A DNA stretch of 64,000 nt from positions 744,001 to 808,000 of the forward strand of contig NZ_KQ089822.1 in assembly GCF_001037495.1 (NCBI RefSeq). Reading direction: 5' to 3'. The first letter of the stretch is position 1; the number at the start of each line of letters is the position of its first letter. Positions 18,001-25,733 of this stretch are shown piece after piece. This DNA comes from Citrobacter sp. MGH106. GTDB taxonomy: Bacteria > Pseudomonadota > Gammaproteobacteria > Enterobacterales > Enterobacteriaceae. Below the pieces are notes generated by a model. The model had not been told where the DNA came from and searched no databases. It saw only the letters and a program-made list of their open reading frames with translations. Position numbers and translations under genes: made by a program.

Positions 18001-21000
18001 GTGACAGACCGCTGTCAGTACCGCCAACAGTTTGTGACACAGTAAAATTATAGGTTGTACCTTCCGCCAGGATTGTAGGCAGTTGATAACTCCATGAGCC
18101 AGAAATGGCATCGGCAGTCACTGTGGTCAGCAGGATCCCATTTTGAAATATATTGACCGTTGCGCCAGCAGTCGCGCTTCCTTGCAGTAGCGGTTGGGTA
18201 TCGTTGGTGGTTTTACCGTTACCAATGACGCCAACGCCGGGAGTGAGATCATCCACGATTTCAAGAGTTGGCGGGTGCGGTACACTGGAAGTGGCGGCTG
18301 CAAAAGAGGTTGGACCGCTCTGATTACCCGCGGGATCCTGGGCGATGATGTTCAATGCCTGACCTGTTGTTTGCGCCGGTGACAGGGTGACGGAATAATT
18401 TCCGGAACCGTCTGCGATCCCCTGGCCGAGAACCGTAGTACCGCTGCGAATGATAACGGTACTGCCCGCTTCGGCTTTACCGATAACCAGCGTACCGTTT
18501 GGATCTACGCTGGTGACTGTAGGTGCGTCGGGTGCCAGAGTGTCGACAGTTAAGGTGACAGCGTTCCCTGCTGGTAGCACGTTACCTGCGGCATCCTTTG
18601 CGCCGAAAGTCAGTGTGTGAGAGGCGTTAGCGGAGAGAGTAACTTCAACACTCCAGTTCCCATTCGCGCCAACAGTTGCCGTAGCAATAGCGACAGGATT
18701 ACTGCCATCATAAATTAATACGGTGCTGCCGGGAGTGCCGGTTCCGCTAATGGTGGGGGTCGTATCATCCGTGACGCTTCCGTTACCAAGCGAACCCGTA
18801 ATAAAACCGGCGTTATCCTGAATATCTGTTACCAGTGGCGAGGTCAATGTTGTGTTGTTTACCGTAAACGAGATGCTGTTTGAGCTGCCGCTGGCGTTAC
18901 CAGCCACATCGGTTGCGATGGCGTTCAGGGTATAGTTTCCGTTTGCCAGCGCCATTCCGGGAGTGATGTTCCATTCGCCGTTAACGACGGTAGTGGTGCC
19001 GATAACCGTGCTGCCGTTATACAGGGTGATGGTGTCTCCGGTAGTACCGGTTCCGCGAATGGTCGGTGTCGTGTCATCGGTCACGGCATTGGGACCGATA
19101 TCGCCTTTGACGTTACCGACGTCATCACTGGCGGCGATAATCACCGGAGGTGCAGGCGGTGTTGTATCGATGTTCAGTGGGACAGGATCCGATGGTAAGC
19201 TGACATTTCCTGCCGGATCGGTTGCCGTGATAGTCACCTGGTAATTACCCTGAGCGACAGGGGGGGCTGGCGTATAACTCCAGCTGCCATCTGCACCGAC
19301 CGTCGCTTCACCCAGCGGTGTAGTATTGCCATTAAGGAAAATGGAAATACGATCCCCGGCACTCCCCGTCCCGCTGAAGGTTGGCGTGGTATCGTTAGTG
19401 GTACCGTTGGTGATAATTCCGGTTATCGGGTTGGTATCATCAGTCATCGTCGGTGGAGCGGGCCTCACCGGCGGCTGATTATCCACCGTCAGAGTAAAGC
19501 CTGCTGACGGGATCCCCGTGTTGCCCGCAATGTCGGTAGCCGTTGCGGTGAATTTGTGTGGGCCATCCGACAGGGGAGTGGGAGGCGTAAATGTCCAGGT
19601 TCCATCGGGCTTCACGAGGGCGGTGCCAATGGGACCGCTATTATCAAAAATAGTAATTGTCGCACCAGCCTCACCGGTTCCAGACAGTTTTGGCTCGGTA
19701 CTCTTCGTGCTGCCCCCGTTACTCAACGTTTTCGTATCACTGCCAATCAGGCCTTCCGCAGAAGTGATGACGGGTGTTGCGGGTGGTGTGGTATCAATAG
19801 TCAGCGTGAAATTTCCGGCGTTACTGGCATTGCCCGCTGTGTCTGTCGCGATAGCAGACAGATTGTGGGGGCCTTCACTGAGAGGCTGGCTAACCTGGAA
19901 ACTCCAGCCCCCTCCCGTGATGACTGTCGCCGTTCCAATAGGGGTAGCACCATCGTAAATAGTGATGGTGGATCCAACTATTCCGGTGCCTTTCAGTAGC
20001 GGCAGGTTATCGTTTGAACGGCTACCGGAAGGCAGATCGACTGGCGCATTTCCGACGTCGTCTGTGGCGGTCGAAATAGTGGGGGCTCCAGGGGCCTGAG
20101 TATCAACGGTAACAGTGACGATGGTTTGTGAGGTGACGACGTTACCGGCTGCATCTGTGGCTGTCACCTTAAAATGGTGATCGCGGTCGCTGAGCGCTTT
20201 GTCCGCTGGTACGGTATAGCTCCAGGTACCTGATTTATCGATAAGTATCACTGTCATCAGCAGGCTGCCATCATACAGCGTCACCAGAGAACCAGGCTCA
20301 CCGGTCCCAGAGATGGTGGGTGTACTGTCATTGGTCACCCAGCCGTTATTCGCGATGTTACCGGTGATAGTGCCGACATCGTCGCTTATGAGGGTAATGA
20401 CCGGTACGGTTGGAGCAACACTATCAACAATAATTTTCCAGCTTGCGGCGCTGCTGGTATTGTTGGCGGCATCCGTCGCCGTCACTGTAAATACGTGCGC
20501 ACCCTGACCCAGTGAGGTGGTTGGTGTGTAGTTCCAGTTACCGTTGATATCGGCGGTAACGGTCGTCAGCAGTACGCCATTATCATATATTTTGACCTGA
20601 GAACCGGCCTCGGCGGTGCCCTTGATTTCCGGTTTGTCGTCGTTAGTGAGCGTATTGTTATCGATGTTGCCGACGATCTCGGCAACATTGTCTATGACGG
20701 CAATGATAACGGGCTGGTCTGGCGCAGTGAGGTCCGGGGCAAGCGCAGTGGTCGGCTTGCTCTCGTTTCCTGTGTTGTCCGTTGCGGTGGCTTTTACCGT
20801 TTCACCGTTGATTTGTGACGGCGAGATCGGTACGGTGAAATTCCCCCCGCTGTCTGCCTGGCCAGTGCCAATAGCAATGCCATTGCTGTTTTTGATGGTG
20901 ATGGTGCTACCCGCCTCAGCGTGACCACTCACCGAACCACCATCCCCGGCGACGGTTACACCTGTTGGTGCATCAGGCGCCGTGGTGTCCGGCGCGGTGA

Positions 21001-23233
21001 CATTAACATTTTCACCTGTGTTGCCAGCCGCATCAGTGGCGTTAGCGGCAAGCTTCTCTCCGTTAATCTGCGGCGGAACCAGCGTTGCGGTAAACTCCCC
21101 GTTAACGCCGGCTGTTGCTGTACCAATGATGTCGCCGGCCGGATTCAGTATATGCACTGTACTGTTGGGCTCTGCCGTGCCGGAGACCTGGTCGCCAGTA
21201 GGAGTGATCAGCAAATTGCCAGGCGGCAGTGGGGCGGTAGTATCCGGTGCAAGCGCGGTTTCTGGCTGGCTCGGGTTTCCTGCCGGATCGGTTGCGATGG
21301 CCGTTAGCGTTTCGCCATTGGTCTGCGGCGGGGTAATCGTAATGGTAAAAGAACCATCCGGTCCGGCGACGCCACTACCTATCTGATTACTGTTGCCATC
21401 GGTAATAACCACAGTATTGCCTGGCTCGGCCGTTCCTGTGACGACGGATCCATCAGTTGATACGTTCAGATCATCCGGAGGTGATGGTGGCTGAGTGTCG
21501 ATATTTATGTTGAATGCTGGCGACATTCCCCCTGTACCCGACTGGTTAGTCGCGGTGACAGTGAAAGCGTACGGACCATCTGGCAACTGCATGCCGGACG
21601 TCCAACTCCAGTTGCCGCTACCGTCTGCAAGCACACTGTCGATAAGCGTACCGTTGTTATAAATTTTAACTGTACTGTTGGCTTCTGCGGTTCCGGAAAG
21701 GGTAGGTGTAGCGTCGTTAGTAGCCTGATTGTTGCTCAAGGTTCCGGTAGACGGTGTGACATCATCCATCACGCTGACGATAACCGGTACACCCGGATAG
21801 CCAGAGTTCTGAGCGTTGAATTGCGTCTCCGGACCAACGTTGCCCGCTTCGTCCTGAATCCTGACCGTAAGTGATTCGCCATGTGTCTGCGATGGTGAAA
21901 TATTAATAGAGAAATTGCCGCCTGGCTCGACGATGGCTGAGCCGAGCAACTGGTTATTGCTGCCAATAATCATGACTTTGCTACCGGCTTCCGCGTTGCC
22001 GGTTACCGTTGTACCTTCAGGATTAATACCGGAAATTGTTGCGGCTAACGGTGGGGTGATATCGACGGTAAATGTTGGTACGGAGGTTTCTGTACTCACG
22101 TTACCTGCAGCGTCGGTTTGCGTGACCGTCAGATTGTGGATGCCCTCGCTCAGCGGTATATCCGGCGTAAAAGTCCAGTTGCCATTCTCATCAACCTGGG
22201 TCATGCCAATCAGGATGCCATTATCAGAAATGCTGATGAAGTTGCCGGCTTCACCGGTACCGGAGAGGGTTGGCGTGTCGTCGTTAGTCACGGCGTTATT
22301 GTTGACAGGTCCGGTAATGGAATCTGCATCGTCGGTTACCTGGCTGACTACTGGCGCATCAGGGGAGACGGTGTCGATGATAATCTCCCAGACTTCAGAC
22401 ATTTCACTGCTGCCCGCATTGTTCGATGCGCTGACCGTGAACTCGTGAGTACCATCCGCGAGAGGAGATGAAGGCGTAAATGTCCAGTTACCATTGGCAT
22501 CAATAGTGACCTGGCCAATTTCAGTGCCGTTGTCGAAAATATGCAAAGTAGTGTTCGCGGGGCCGGTTCCCTGAAGAGTAGGGGTACTATCGTTGGTGGA
22601 TTCCTGCTGATTTACGATGCCAGTAATAAGCTCCTGATCATCTGTTACGCTGGTAATAACGGGCACATCTGGTGTTGCTGGCGTCGTTGTCGGCGGCGCA
22701 CCGCCATCACCATCGCTGTCACCATTACCGTTATTACTGTTTCCGCTACCATTACCGCCGTTGCCATTTCCGTTGCCAGCGTTATTCCCGCTATCACCGC
22801 CACCACCACCTCCACCACCGCCTCCGCCTGCAGCGAGGGCGATGCCCCCCGCAACCGCGACGCCGCCGAGAACCCAGGGCCAGACAGCTCCGCCTTCATG
22901 ACTGCCTTCCGCTGTCATCAGCGGTGTCAGGTCATCAATGTGCTGAAAGTGGAATGCGCCATCGGTATCCTGAACCCACCACAGTGCGCCGTTGTTATCT
23001 TCGAGAACGAGCTGGTTTTTGTCATTACCGTTTGCGACGTAAAAATTTTTAATCGTGATGGTTTCGCCTGAGCGGAGTGTGATAACCAGATCCTGATTAA
23101 TACGAGTCAGTTGACTGATGTCCTCACGTTGAACGGACAGCTTCACGACAGACGGTGCACTGAGCGTAACTTCAGAGGCTTCAATATTTGTGGAGACACC
23201 AGTCAATTTTGATACAACGGCGAGTAGACGCAT
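12011..23233 (-). CDS. bapA: Giant biofilm adhesin BapA
   Basis: A 3740-aa secreted adhesin, close to the 3.8-kDa-residue scale of Salmonella BapA (about 3800 aa). Order: residues 1-110, the BapA/LapF-type prefix domain (VKLSVQREDISQLTRINQDL) with one hydrophobic stretch (VWPWVLGGVAVAGGIALAAG); an 11-Gly run and an Asn/Gly/Ser/Asp linker to about 185; then about 27 Ig-like repeats to about 2850, most with DD-V-x-TG, TNDxxPTLSGT and GNWSFTP; next three VCBS-like units with DGSYTYTL-type motifs; and a C-terminal type I secretion signal (ADADRLIGSAYGDTLIYHLL ... GDKIDIGDLL). Acidic turns suggest Ca2+ binding. The start has AGGAGTG upstream. In Salmonella bapA responds to CsgD and promotes biofilm and host colonisation; that is known for the homologue, inferred here. 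The frame is intact throughout. Confidence 0.95.
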   Translation of the reverse strand: MRLLAVVSKLTGVSTNIEASEVTLSAPSVVKLSVQREDISQLTRINQDLVITLRSGETITIKNFYVANGNDKNQLVLEDNNGALWWVQDTDGAFHFQHIDDLTPLMTAEGSHEGGAVWPWVLGGVAVAGGIALAAGGGGGGGGGGGDSGNNAGNGNGNGGNGSGNSNNGNGDSDGDGGAPPTTTPATPDVPVITSVTDDQELITGIVNQQESTNDSTPTLQGTGPANTTLHIFDNGTEIGQVTIDANGNWTFTPSSPLADGTHEFTVSASNNAGSSEMSEVWEIIIDTVSPDAPVVSQVTDDADSITGPVNNNAVTNDDTPTLSGTGEAGNFISISDNGILIGMTQVDENGNWTFTPDIPLSEGIHNLTVTQTDAAGNVSTETSVPTFTVDITPPLAATISGINPEGTTVTGNAEAGSKVMIIGSNNQLLGSAIVEPGGNFSINISPSQTHGESLTVRIQDEAGNVGPETQFNAQNSGYPGVPVIVSVMDDVTPSTGTLSNNQATNDATPTLSGTAEANSTVKIYNNGTLIDSVLADGSGNWSWTSGMQLPDGPYAFTVTATNQSGTGGMSPAFNINIDTQPPSPPDDLNVSTDGSVVTGTAEPGNTVVITDGNSNQIGSGVAGPDGSFTITITPPQTNGETLTAIATDPAGNPSQPETALAPDTTAPLPPGNLLITPTGDQVSGTAEPNSTVHILNPAGDIIGTATAGVNGEFTATLVPPQINGEKLAANATDAAGNTGENVNVTAPDTTAPDAPTGVTVAGDGGSVSGHAEAGSTITIKNSNGIAIGTGQADSGGNFTVPISPSQINGETVKATATDNTGNESKPTTALAPDLTAPDQPVIIAVIDNVAEIVGNIDNNTLTNDDKPEIKGTAEAGSQVKIYDNGVLLTTVTADINGNWNYTPTTSLGQGAHVFTVTATDAANNTSSAASWKIIVDSVAPTVPVITLISDDVGTITGNIANNGWVTNDSTPTISGTGEPGSLVTLYDGSLLMTVILIDKSGTWSYTVPADKALSDRDHHFKVTATDAAGNVVTSQTIVTVTVDTQAPGAPTISTATDDVGNAPVDLPSGSRSNDNLPLLKGTGIVGSTITIYDGATPIGTATVITGGGWSFQVSQPLSEGPHNLSAIATDTAGNASNAGNFTLTIDTTPPATPVITSAEGLIGSDTKTLSNGGSTKSTEPKLSGTGEAGATITIFDNSGPIGTALVKPDGTWTFTPPTPLSDGPHKFTATATDIAGNTGIPSAGFTLTVDNQPPVRPAPPTMTDDTNPITGIITNGTTNDTTPTFSGTGSAGDRISIFLNGNTTPLGEATVGADGSWSYTPAPPVAQGNYQVTITATDPAGNVSLPSDPVPLNIDTTPPAPPVIIAASDDVGNVKGDIGPNAVTDDTTPTIRGTGTTGDTITLYNGSTVIGTTTVVNGEWNITPGMALANGNYTLNAIATDVAGNASGSSNSISFTVNNTTLTSPLVTDIQDNAGFITGSLGNGSVTDDTTPTISGTGTPGSTVLIYDGSNPVAIATATVGANGNWSVEVTLSANASHTLTFGAKDAAGNVLPAGNAVTLTVDTLAPDAPTVTSVDPNGTLVIGKAEAGSTVIIRSGTTVLGQGIADGSGNYSVTLSPAQTTGQALNIIAQDPAGNQSGPTSFAAATSSVPHPPTLEIVDDLTPGVGVIGNGKTTNDTQPLLQGSATAGATVNIFQNGILLTTVTADAISGSWSYQLPTILAEGTTYNFTVSQTVGGTDSGLSPNYAITIDSTAPLAPTITSIIDDISPGAGSLDKGQMTNDSRPTLNGTGEAGATITLYDKGVAIATTTVNSSGFWSFSPTNSLGEGEHIFTVRATDAAGNQGDESTDFRIIVDTLIPDAPSIVTVTDDVGTPQTLTSGQSTNDSTPTLNGVTEPYSIVTIRDNGAVIGTATSDENGNWNFTPPSSLSEGSHSLTATVTDGAGNISPATPPFVLIVDTLPPAAPLITSVIDDQPGSTSLTNGQLTNDAQPTLNGTGEVGSTITIRDKGVDIGTALVDESGNWSFTPDNALSQGQHVFTAVATDKAGNTGGSSSSFTLELDSLAPQAPVISTVQDNTAPTTGPINNGQTTNETRPALSGTGEIGATITVLSDGQPIGTTTVGAGGTWSFTPTTALGNGTHTLTVTATDSAGNTSPASNSFTLTVDTVSPTMPAITQVVDDVGPITGILSNGQATNDALPTLSGTAEANSTVKIYDNGSLIGTVSADGNGAWNFTPGTALGNGNHTLTVTSTDAAGNVSPSSAGFGIIVDTVPPLAPTIIEAFDDVQPGTGTLSSGAFTNDTRPVLSGSAEASARVAIYDNGTLLFTVTAAIDGTWEYLPTTLSNGQHVFTAIATDAAGNVSSASAAFIINVDTVPPSIPQLITVVDDVAGGAFNVALSNGQLTNDARPTLNGTAEAGSTVSIYDGGTLLGTALVQSNNSWSFTPGTPLANGSHTFTVTATDAAGNTSGATAGFTVIVDITAPAQPSISSIIDDVGPNTGVIGNNQVTNDARPTLNGTTEANARVDIYDNGNFVISVTADGNGNWSYTPPTALTQGAHAFTITATDTAGNTSGTSSATAIVVDTLAPGIPTGLVINANGTTLTGVAEANSTVIITSSSGTVLGTATANASGNFTFILNPPQISGQTLLVSAQDAAGNMGSPGSALAPFTGVPPAPVISSVFDDIGTITGAVAAGKTTNDTRPTLSGTAQANAVVSLYNNGVLMGTTTADGNGLWSFTPGSALSEGNHAFTASAANANGSGGLSGAFSVIVDTTPPPAPTVLISADGGTISGIAEAGSTVTISLPGGGSVTAIANSSGVYSVTLPVRQIEGQSLSATATDAAGNTSSPTSVIAPVLPLLAEDNVTRLALQTDVTITNEHKSDYGFLLVDALGTVANVLGNNTAAVNFSIQPGGSGSVTINAAATGIVLSLLSTMEIVIQRFDTALNAWVTVVDTSKPQFADLLTLGASGVTLNYDGLTGGDYRVVSYNTSLLATGAYTSLDVAVVKTSAGNITGGLTESGNIITDTDPTNGQDNAPSGTRVTSITDGNGNLVNIPAGGADIQGKYGILHINQDGSYTYTLTNTSASVYGRSESFTYTLTHGNDHSSAKLVVTLGQNPATSTVTAADDVASLTYGTEVSAVDHGPSKQTGFTLANIGLGNVLDVSLVNGLTNPIKFNVDDGATRTLTIQADVLGVTLGGFDLYVYRFNETIQQYEQYRVQPNWVTALLGGSSTAYTITLPGGDYLFLLNASGGLTLLTSYTLNIQADHTYAVDSLSASTNGNILANDSAPANTVITEVNGVTVNATGTTRIDGQYGTLIIDAKGNYTYTLKSGLGADSINTPDSFVYTVKAPNGDTGSASLNIKATPQALDAVNDISSQMAVTTLQDTSQPFTDTSVGNASWNTLLVPSSKSGTGTIEVAAGTAVQNVVLHFNVASGLTLGGLNVVWALYDSKGVKVAGDSFNGGLLLGGNIDIALNGLVLHAGNYRLDYTGSVGALGVGSITITPSVKGSVVDLDNFETSGVNNVTGNIYDGDHIASVHTLLTVNGAGGSTATLDPLGSSTASATINGLYGKLTIGIDGHYTYTLNNDVSLATITNKETFTYTLNDQKGHTDTATLTIDMNPQVVSTADADRLIGSAYGDTLIYHLLSANDATGGNGTTDTWTNFSLAQGDKIDIGDLLVGWNGQNATLGNYLSVSTNGNNTVVSIDRDGTGATYHSTNLITLENVHTTLDELIQQNHIVT
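14680..22675 (-). repeat. Tandem Ig-like repeat array within bapA
   Basis: About 8 kb of imperfect repeats: roughly 20 long units of about 100 residues and 7 short units of about 85 residues. The short units lack the DD-V start and carry TG-x-AEAGSTVxI instead; they occur singly and as a run of three (about 20.7-21.5 kb). Neighbouring long units share stretches such as TNDARPTLNGT and TVTATDAAGN, so repeat number may vary by recombination. Confidence 0.9.
22796..22828 (-). repeat. GGN triplet tract encoding 11 glycines in bapA
   Basis: Eleven consecutive Gly codons of mixed third base (GGC, GGA, GGT) directly after the hydrophobic segment of the prefix domain. Changes in copy number would keep the frame and alter the flexible linker length. 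Confidence 0.85.
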
Positions 23234-23816
23234 ATGTTCACTCCTGATGGCTGGCCGGGAGTATTAATTCGCAACGGCGCGCTGGGAATAATGAGCAGAC
23301 AGGTGCCCCGTTCATCATGAAGATGAATTTACACATGTAATTTCATTGGTTAGGTCGTAATGATGTCAGCTGCTTATATAAAATTAATCCTGGCCCTGTG
23401 GTCAGATAGTTCTTTCGTATTAGATGATATAGTCACAAAGAAAGTATTCTGCAACTTCTACATATTAAAAACATATGGTGATAATTCAGGTAGATACTAA
23501 TTAAAGGTTGTTTGAGTATGGGTGTTTTCATATTGCATTGTATTTTAAGGTTTTTTGTTTTTATCTGCTGAGTCGGGAAGATATATAATAAACACCAGTA
23601 ATAATAATGTTATTCACCGGTGGAAATAAGATGGTGGTGGCTTGATGTTTTATTTTATTAAGCTATGAGGGGCAATAAAAAGAGAACGGTGTATTTGGGA
23701 TTTTAACGATTCAGCAAAAATAAACTATAAATACGGTGAATGTATTGGGGTGGTTTCAATAACTAAACAATAACGACCAGTCTCCGCGGGAGAGACTGAT
23801 CACAAAGTATGGAGAT
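23234..23816. other. 583-bp AT-rich intergenic region upstream of bapA
   Basis: It contains the bapA upstream region and the 3' flank of smpB. The DNA is very AT-rich, with long A/T runs near 23470-23760, and it has no convincing coding frame. By analogy with Salmonella it should hold CsgD- and IHF-type control, but I cannot point to a reliable operator. A hairpin near 23778-23798 (CAGTCTC / GAGACTG) follows the smpB stop codon. Confidence 0.6.
23778..23798 (-). terminator. Hairpin after smpB, weak terminator candidate
   Basis: Stem CAGTCTC / GAGACTG enclosing CGCGGGA, 19 nt past the smpB stop on the minus strand. The T-tract is poor, so termination is only possible, not certain. Confidence 0.45.
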
Positions 23817-24299
23817 TTATCGGCCTGCATTTTTCATAATACGAGCTTTATCCAACTGCCATTCACGCTCCTTCACATCGGAGCGTTTATCGTGTTGCTT
23901 CTTACCTTTGGCGACGCCAATTTTCACTTTGCACCAGGCATTCTTCCAGTACAGCGAAAGTGCAACCACGGTATAACCATCACGGTTCATTCGACCATAA
24001 AGAGAGTCAAGTTCACGCTGGTTTAACAGCAGTTTCCGGGTACGGGTGGGGTCGCACACAACGTGTGTTGAGGCAACCGCCATCGGGGTGAAGTTTGCGC
24101 CAAACAGGAAAGCTTCACTGTCTTTGAGAATGACATAGCTATCGCTGATATTGGCTTTGCCTGCGCGCAGGGATTTAACTTCCCAGCCTTGCAGGGCGAG
24201 TCCGGCTTCGAACTCTTCTTCGATAAAGTATTCGTGTCGTGCGCGTTTGTTAAGCGCGATTGTGGCTGAGCCAGGTTTGTGTGCTTTTTTCTTCGTCAT
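23817..24299 (-). CDS. smpB: SsrA-binding protein SmpB
   Basis: The protein is 160 aa, identical in length to the E. coli protein, when started at [20 protein letters not shown] rather than 13 codons upstream. It is nearly identical to E. coli SmpB. The OB-fold body has the RNA-binding phrase [14 protein letters not shown], and the C-terminal tail [18 protein letters not shown] enters the mRNA channel of stalled ribosomes. It delivers tmRNA to ribosomes lacking a stop codon. ssrA lies on the same strand about 16.7 kb downstream, with the bap locus in between, the same layout as in Salmonella. Confidence 0.98.
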   Translation of the reverse strand: MTKKKAHKPGSATIALNKRARHEYFIEEEFEAGLALQGWEVKSLRAGKANISDSYVILKDSEAFLFGANFTPMAVASTHVVCDPTRTRKLLLNQRELDSLYGRMNRDGYTVVALSLYWKNAWCKVKIGVAKGKKQHDKRSDVKEREWQLDKARIMKNAGR

Positions 24300-24453
24300 A
24301 ATGCCGCTCAGTATAGGTAATCTGGAATCGAAAAACACCCCATTTCATCCAGCGGGGCGTAAGGCGTTATCTTAGCACGAGTTAGGCTATAGCGTTTTTT
24401 TTAGCGGATGATAAATGGTATTATTTGTACGATTGATATTGATGGAAATTGTT

Positions 24454-24897
24454 ATGCCTCAGATTAGCCGGACCGCTTTAGTACCTTACAGTGCGGAACA
24501 GATGTATCAGTTAGTGAATGATGTTAAATCCTATCCCCAGTTTTTACCCGGTTGCACCGGAAGTCGTGTCCTGGAGTCAACACCAGGACAGATGACGGCG
24601 GCTGTGGATGTTTCTAAAGCAGGGATCAGCAAAACGTTCACCACGCGCAATCAACTGACCAATAACCAGAGCATCCTGATGCATCTGGTCGATGGCCCTT
24701 TCAAAAAACTGATCGGCGGATGGAAATTTACGCCGCTCAGCCAGGATGCGTGCCGCATTGAGTTTCAGCTTGATTTTGAGTTCACCAACAAGTTAATTGA
24801 ACTGGCGTTTGGCCGGATCTTCAAAGAGCTGGCGTCTAACATGGTGCAGGCCTTCACCGTTCGTGCAAAAGAGGTTTACAGTGTCAGTGTCGGCTAA
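24454..24897 (+). CDS. ratA: Ribosome association toxin RatA (coenzyme Q-binding START family)
   Basis: A 147-aa SRPBCC/START-fold protein when begun at [21 protein letters not shown]. coli annotations often use an upstream ATG, here at 24415, giving 160 aa. The core motifs [16 protein letters not shown] and [16 protein letters not shown] match RatA/Coq10. E. coli RatA was reported to bind 50S subunits and block 70S formation; the family is also tied to ubiquinone use. It is divergent from smpB and overlaps ratB by 17 nt, as in E. coli. Confidence 0.92.
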   Translation: MPQISRTALVPYSAEQMYQLVNDVKSYPQFLPGCTGSRVLESTPGQMTAAVDVSKAGISKTFTTRNQLTNNQSILMHLVDGPFKKLIGGWKFTPLSQDACRIEFQLDFEFTNKLIELAFGRIFKELASNMVQAFTVRAKEVYSVSVG

Positions 24898-25177
24898 GAT
24901 TGTCGTCGAAGTCGCGTATGCGCTGCCGGAAAAACAGTACCTGCAACGCGTAACGCTGCAAGAGGGGGCAACGGTTGAAGAGGCCATTCGCACCTCCGGG
25001 TTGCTGGAATTACGCACCGATATCGATCTCAGCAAAAATAAAGTAGGTATCTACAGTCGTCCGGTAAAACTTGCCGATACCGTGCATGATGGTGATCGAG
25101 TAGAAATATATCGACCATTGATTGCTGACCCGAAAGAGCTGCGCAGACAGCGGGCAGAGAAATCTGCTAAAAAGTAG
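24881..25177 (+). CDS. ratB: RnfH/ubiquitin-fold protein RatB
   Basis: A 98-aa protein starting at the GTG at 24881, within the 3' end of ratA, with GAGG upstream. That start gives the length expected for RatB (96 aa in E. coli). The beta-grasp, ThiS/RnfH-like pattern is clear: [19 protein letters not shown] at the start and [20 protein letters not shown] in the middle. The C-terminal tail is basic ([14 protein letters not shown]). It was proposed as a partner of RatA, but its antitoxin activity has not been convincingly shown. It is translationally coupled to ratA. Confidence 0.92.
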   Translation: MSVSAKIVVEVAYALPEKQYLQRVTLQEGATVEEAIRTSGLLELRTDIDLSKNKVGIYSRPVKLADTVHDGDRVEIYRPLIADPKELRRQRAEKSAKK

Positions 25178-25183
25178 CAGATA

Positions 25184-25213
25184 TAAAAAAGGTGCTCACT
25201 GAGCACCTTTTTT
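25184..25213. terminator. Bidirectional terminator between ratB and bamE
   Basis: Stem AAAAGGTGCTC / GAGCACCTTTT with a 3-nt loop and T/A runs on both sides, between convergent genes. Confidence 0.92.
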
Positions 25214-25239
25214 GATCTCTGAAACCTGCGTTCTGAACC

Positions 25240-25584
25240 TTATTTATTGTCAGTCAGCGCTGGTTTGTTATCGATATTGGTCAATACACCACTGCTGTTA
25301 AAGGTCAGAGTCAGCGTTTGCTGCGTTACGCCTTCATGTCCTGGTTGCTGGCGGAACACATAGAACCAGGTGTTGGTGCCAAAAGGATCGGACATCATCG
25401 GCGTACCCAGAGCATAAGCAACCTGCTGTTGCGTCATACCCACACGAATTTTGGATACATCGTTAGCGGTCAGATAGTTTCCCTGGTTGATGTCAGGACG
25501 GTAAACCACTCGCTCCAGAGTGGAACAGCCTGCAGTCAACATCAGTAGTACTGCTGCAGCAGCAGTCAGCGTTTTACAGCGCAT
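25240..25584 (-). CDS. bamE: Outer membrane assembly lipoprotein BamE
   Basis: A 114-aa lipoprotein with signal and lipobox LTAGC (Cys20). The mature domain ([19 protein letters not shown], then [19 protein letters not shown]) is the SmpA/OmlA fold and is near-identical to E. coli BamE (113 aa). It sits on the periplasmic side of the outer membrane and stabilises the BamA-BamD complex. BamD is encoded at 44360-45097 in the same window. It lies between ratB (convergent) and recN on the same strand. Confidence 0.97.
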   Translation of the reverse strand: MRCKTLTAAAAVLLMLTAGCSTLERVVYRPDINQGNYLTANDVSKIRVGMTQQQVAYALGTPMMSDPFGTNTWFYVFRQQPGHEGVTQQTLTLTFNSSGVLTNIDNKPALTDNK

Positions 25585-25733
25585 AGTGATTTGATTCCTT
25601 TTCGGGCCCGAGCAGTACGCGGCTCATATGTAATATGCCGATGATAATAGACCTTTCACCACTTTAAAACCTTTTGCTGTCGGGTCGGCTGGCGATTTTA
25701 TGTTGAACTCAGACCGTTACAAGGGAAAAAAGT

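Noticed and set aside
14680..22675. CRISPR-like periodic repeats
   Set aside because: Repeat units are 85-100 codons long, imperfect, and lie in one open frame; there are no short direct repeats with unique spacers and no cas genes.
12011..23233. Many long open frames on the plus strand opposite bapA
   Set aside because: They mirror the repeat array (recurring VPLP-, SVAVTV-type phrases), have no ribosome sites and lack homology; they are shadows of a GC-biased repetitive gene.
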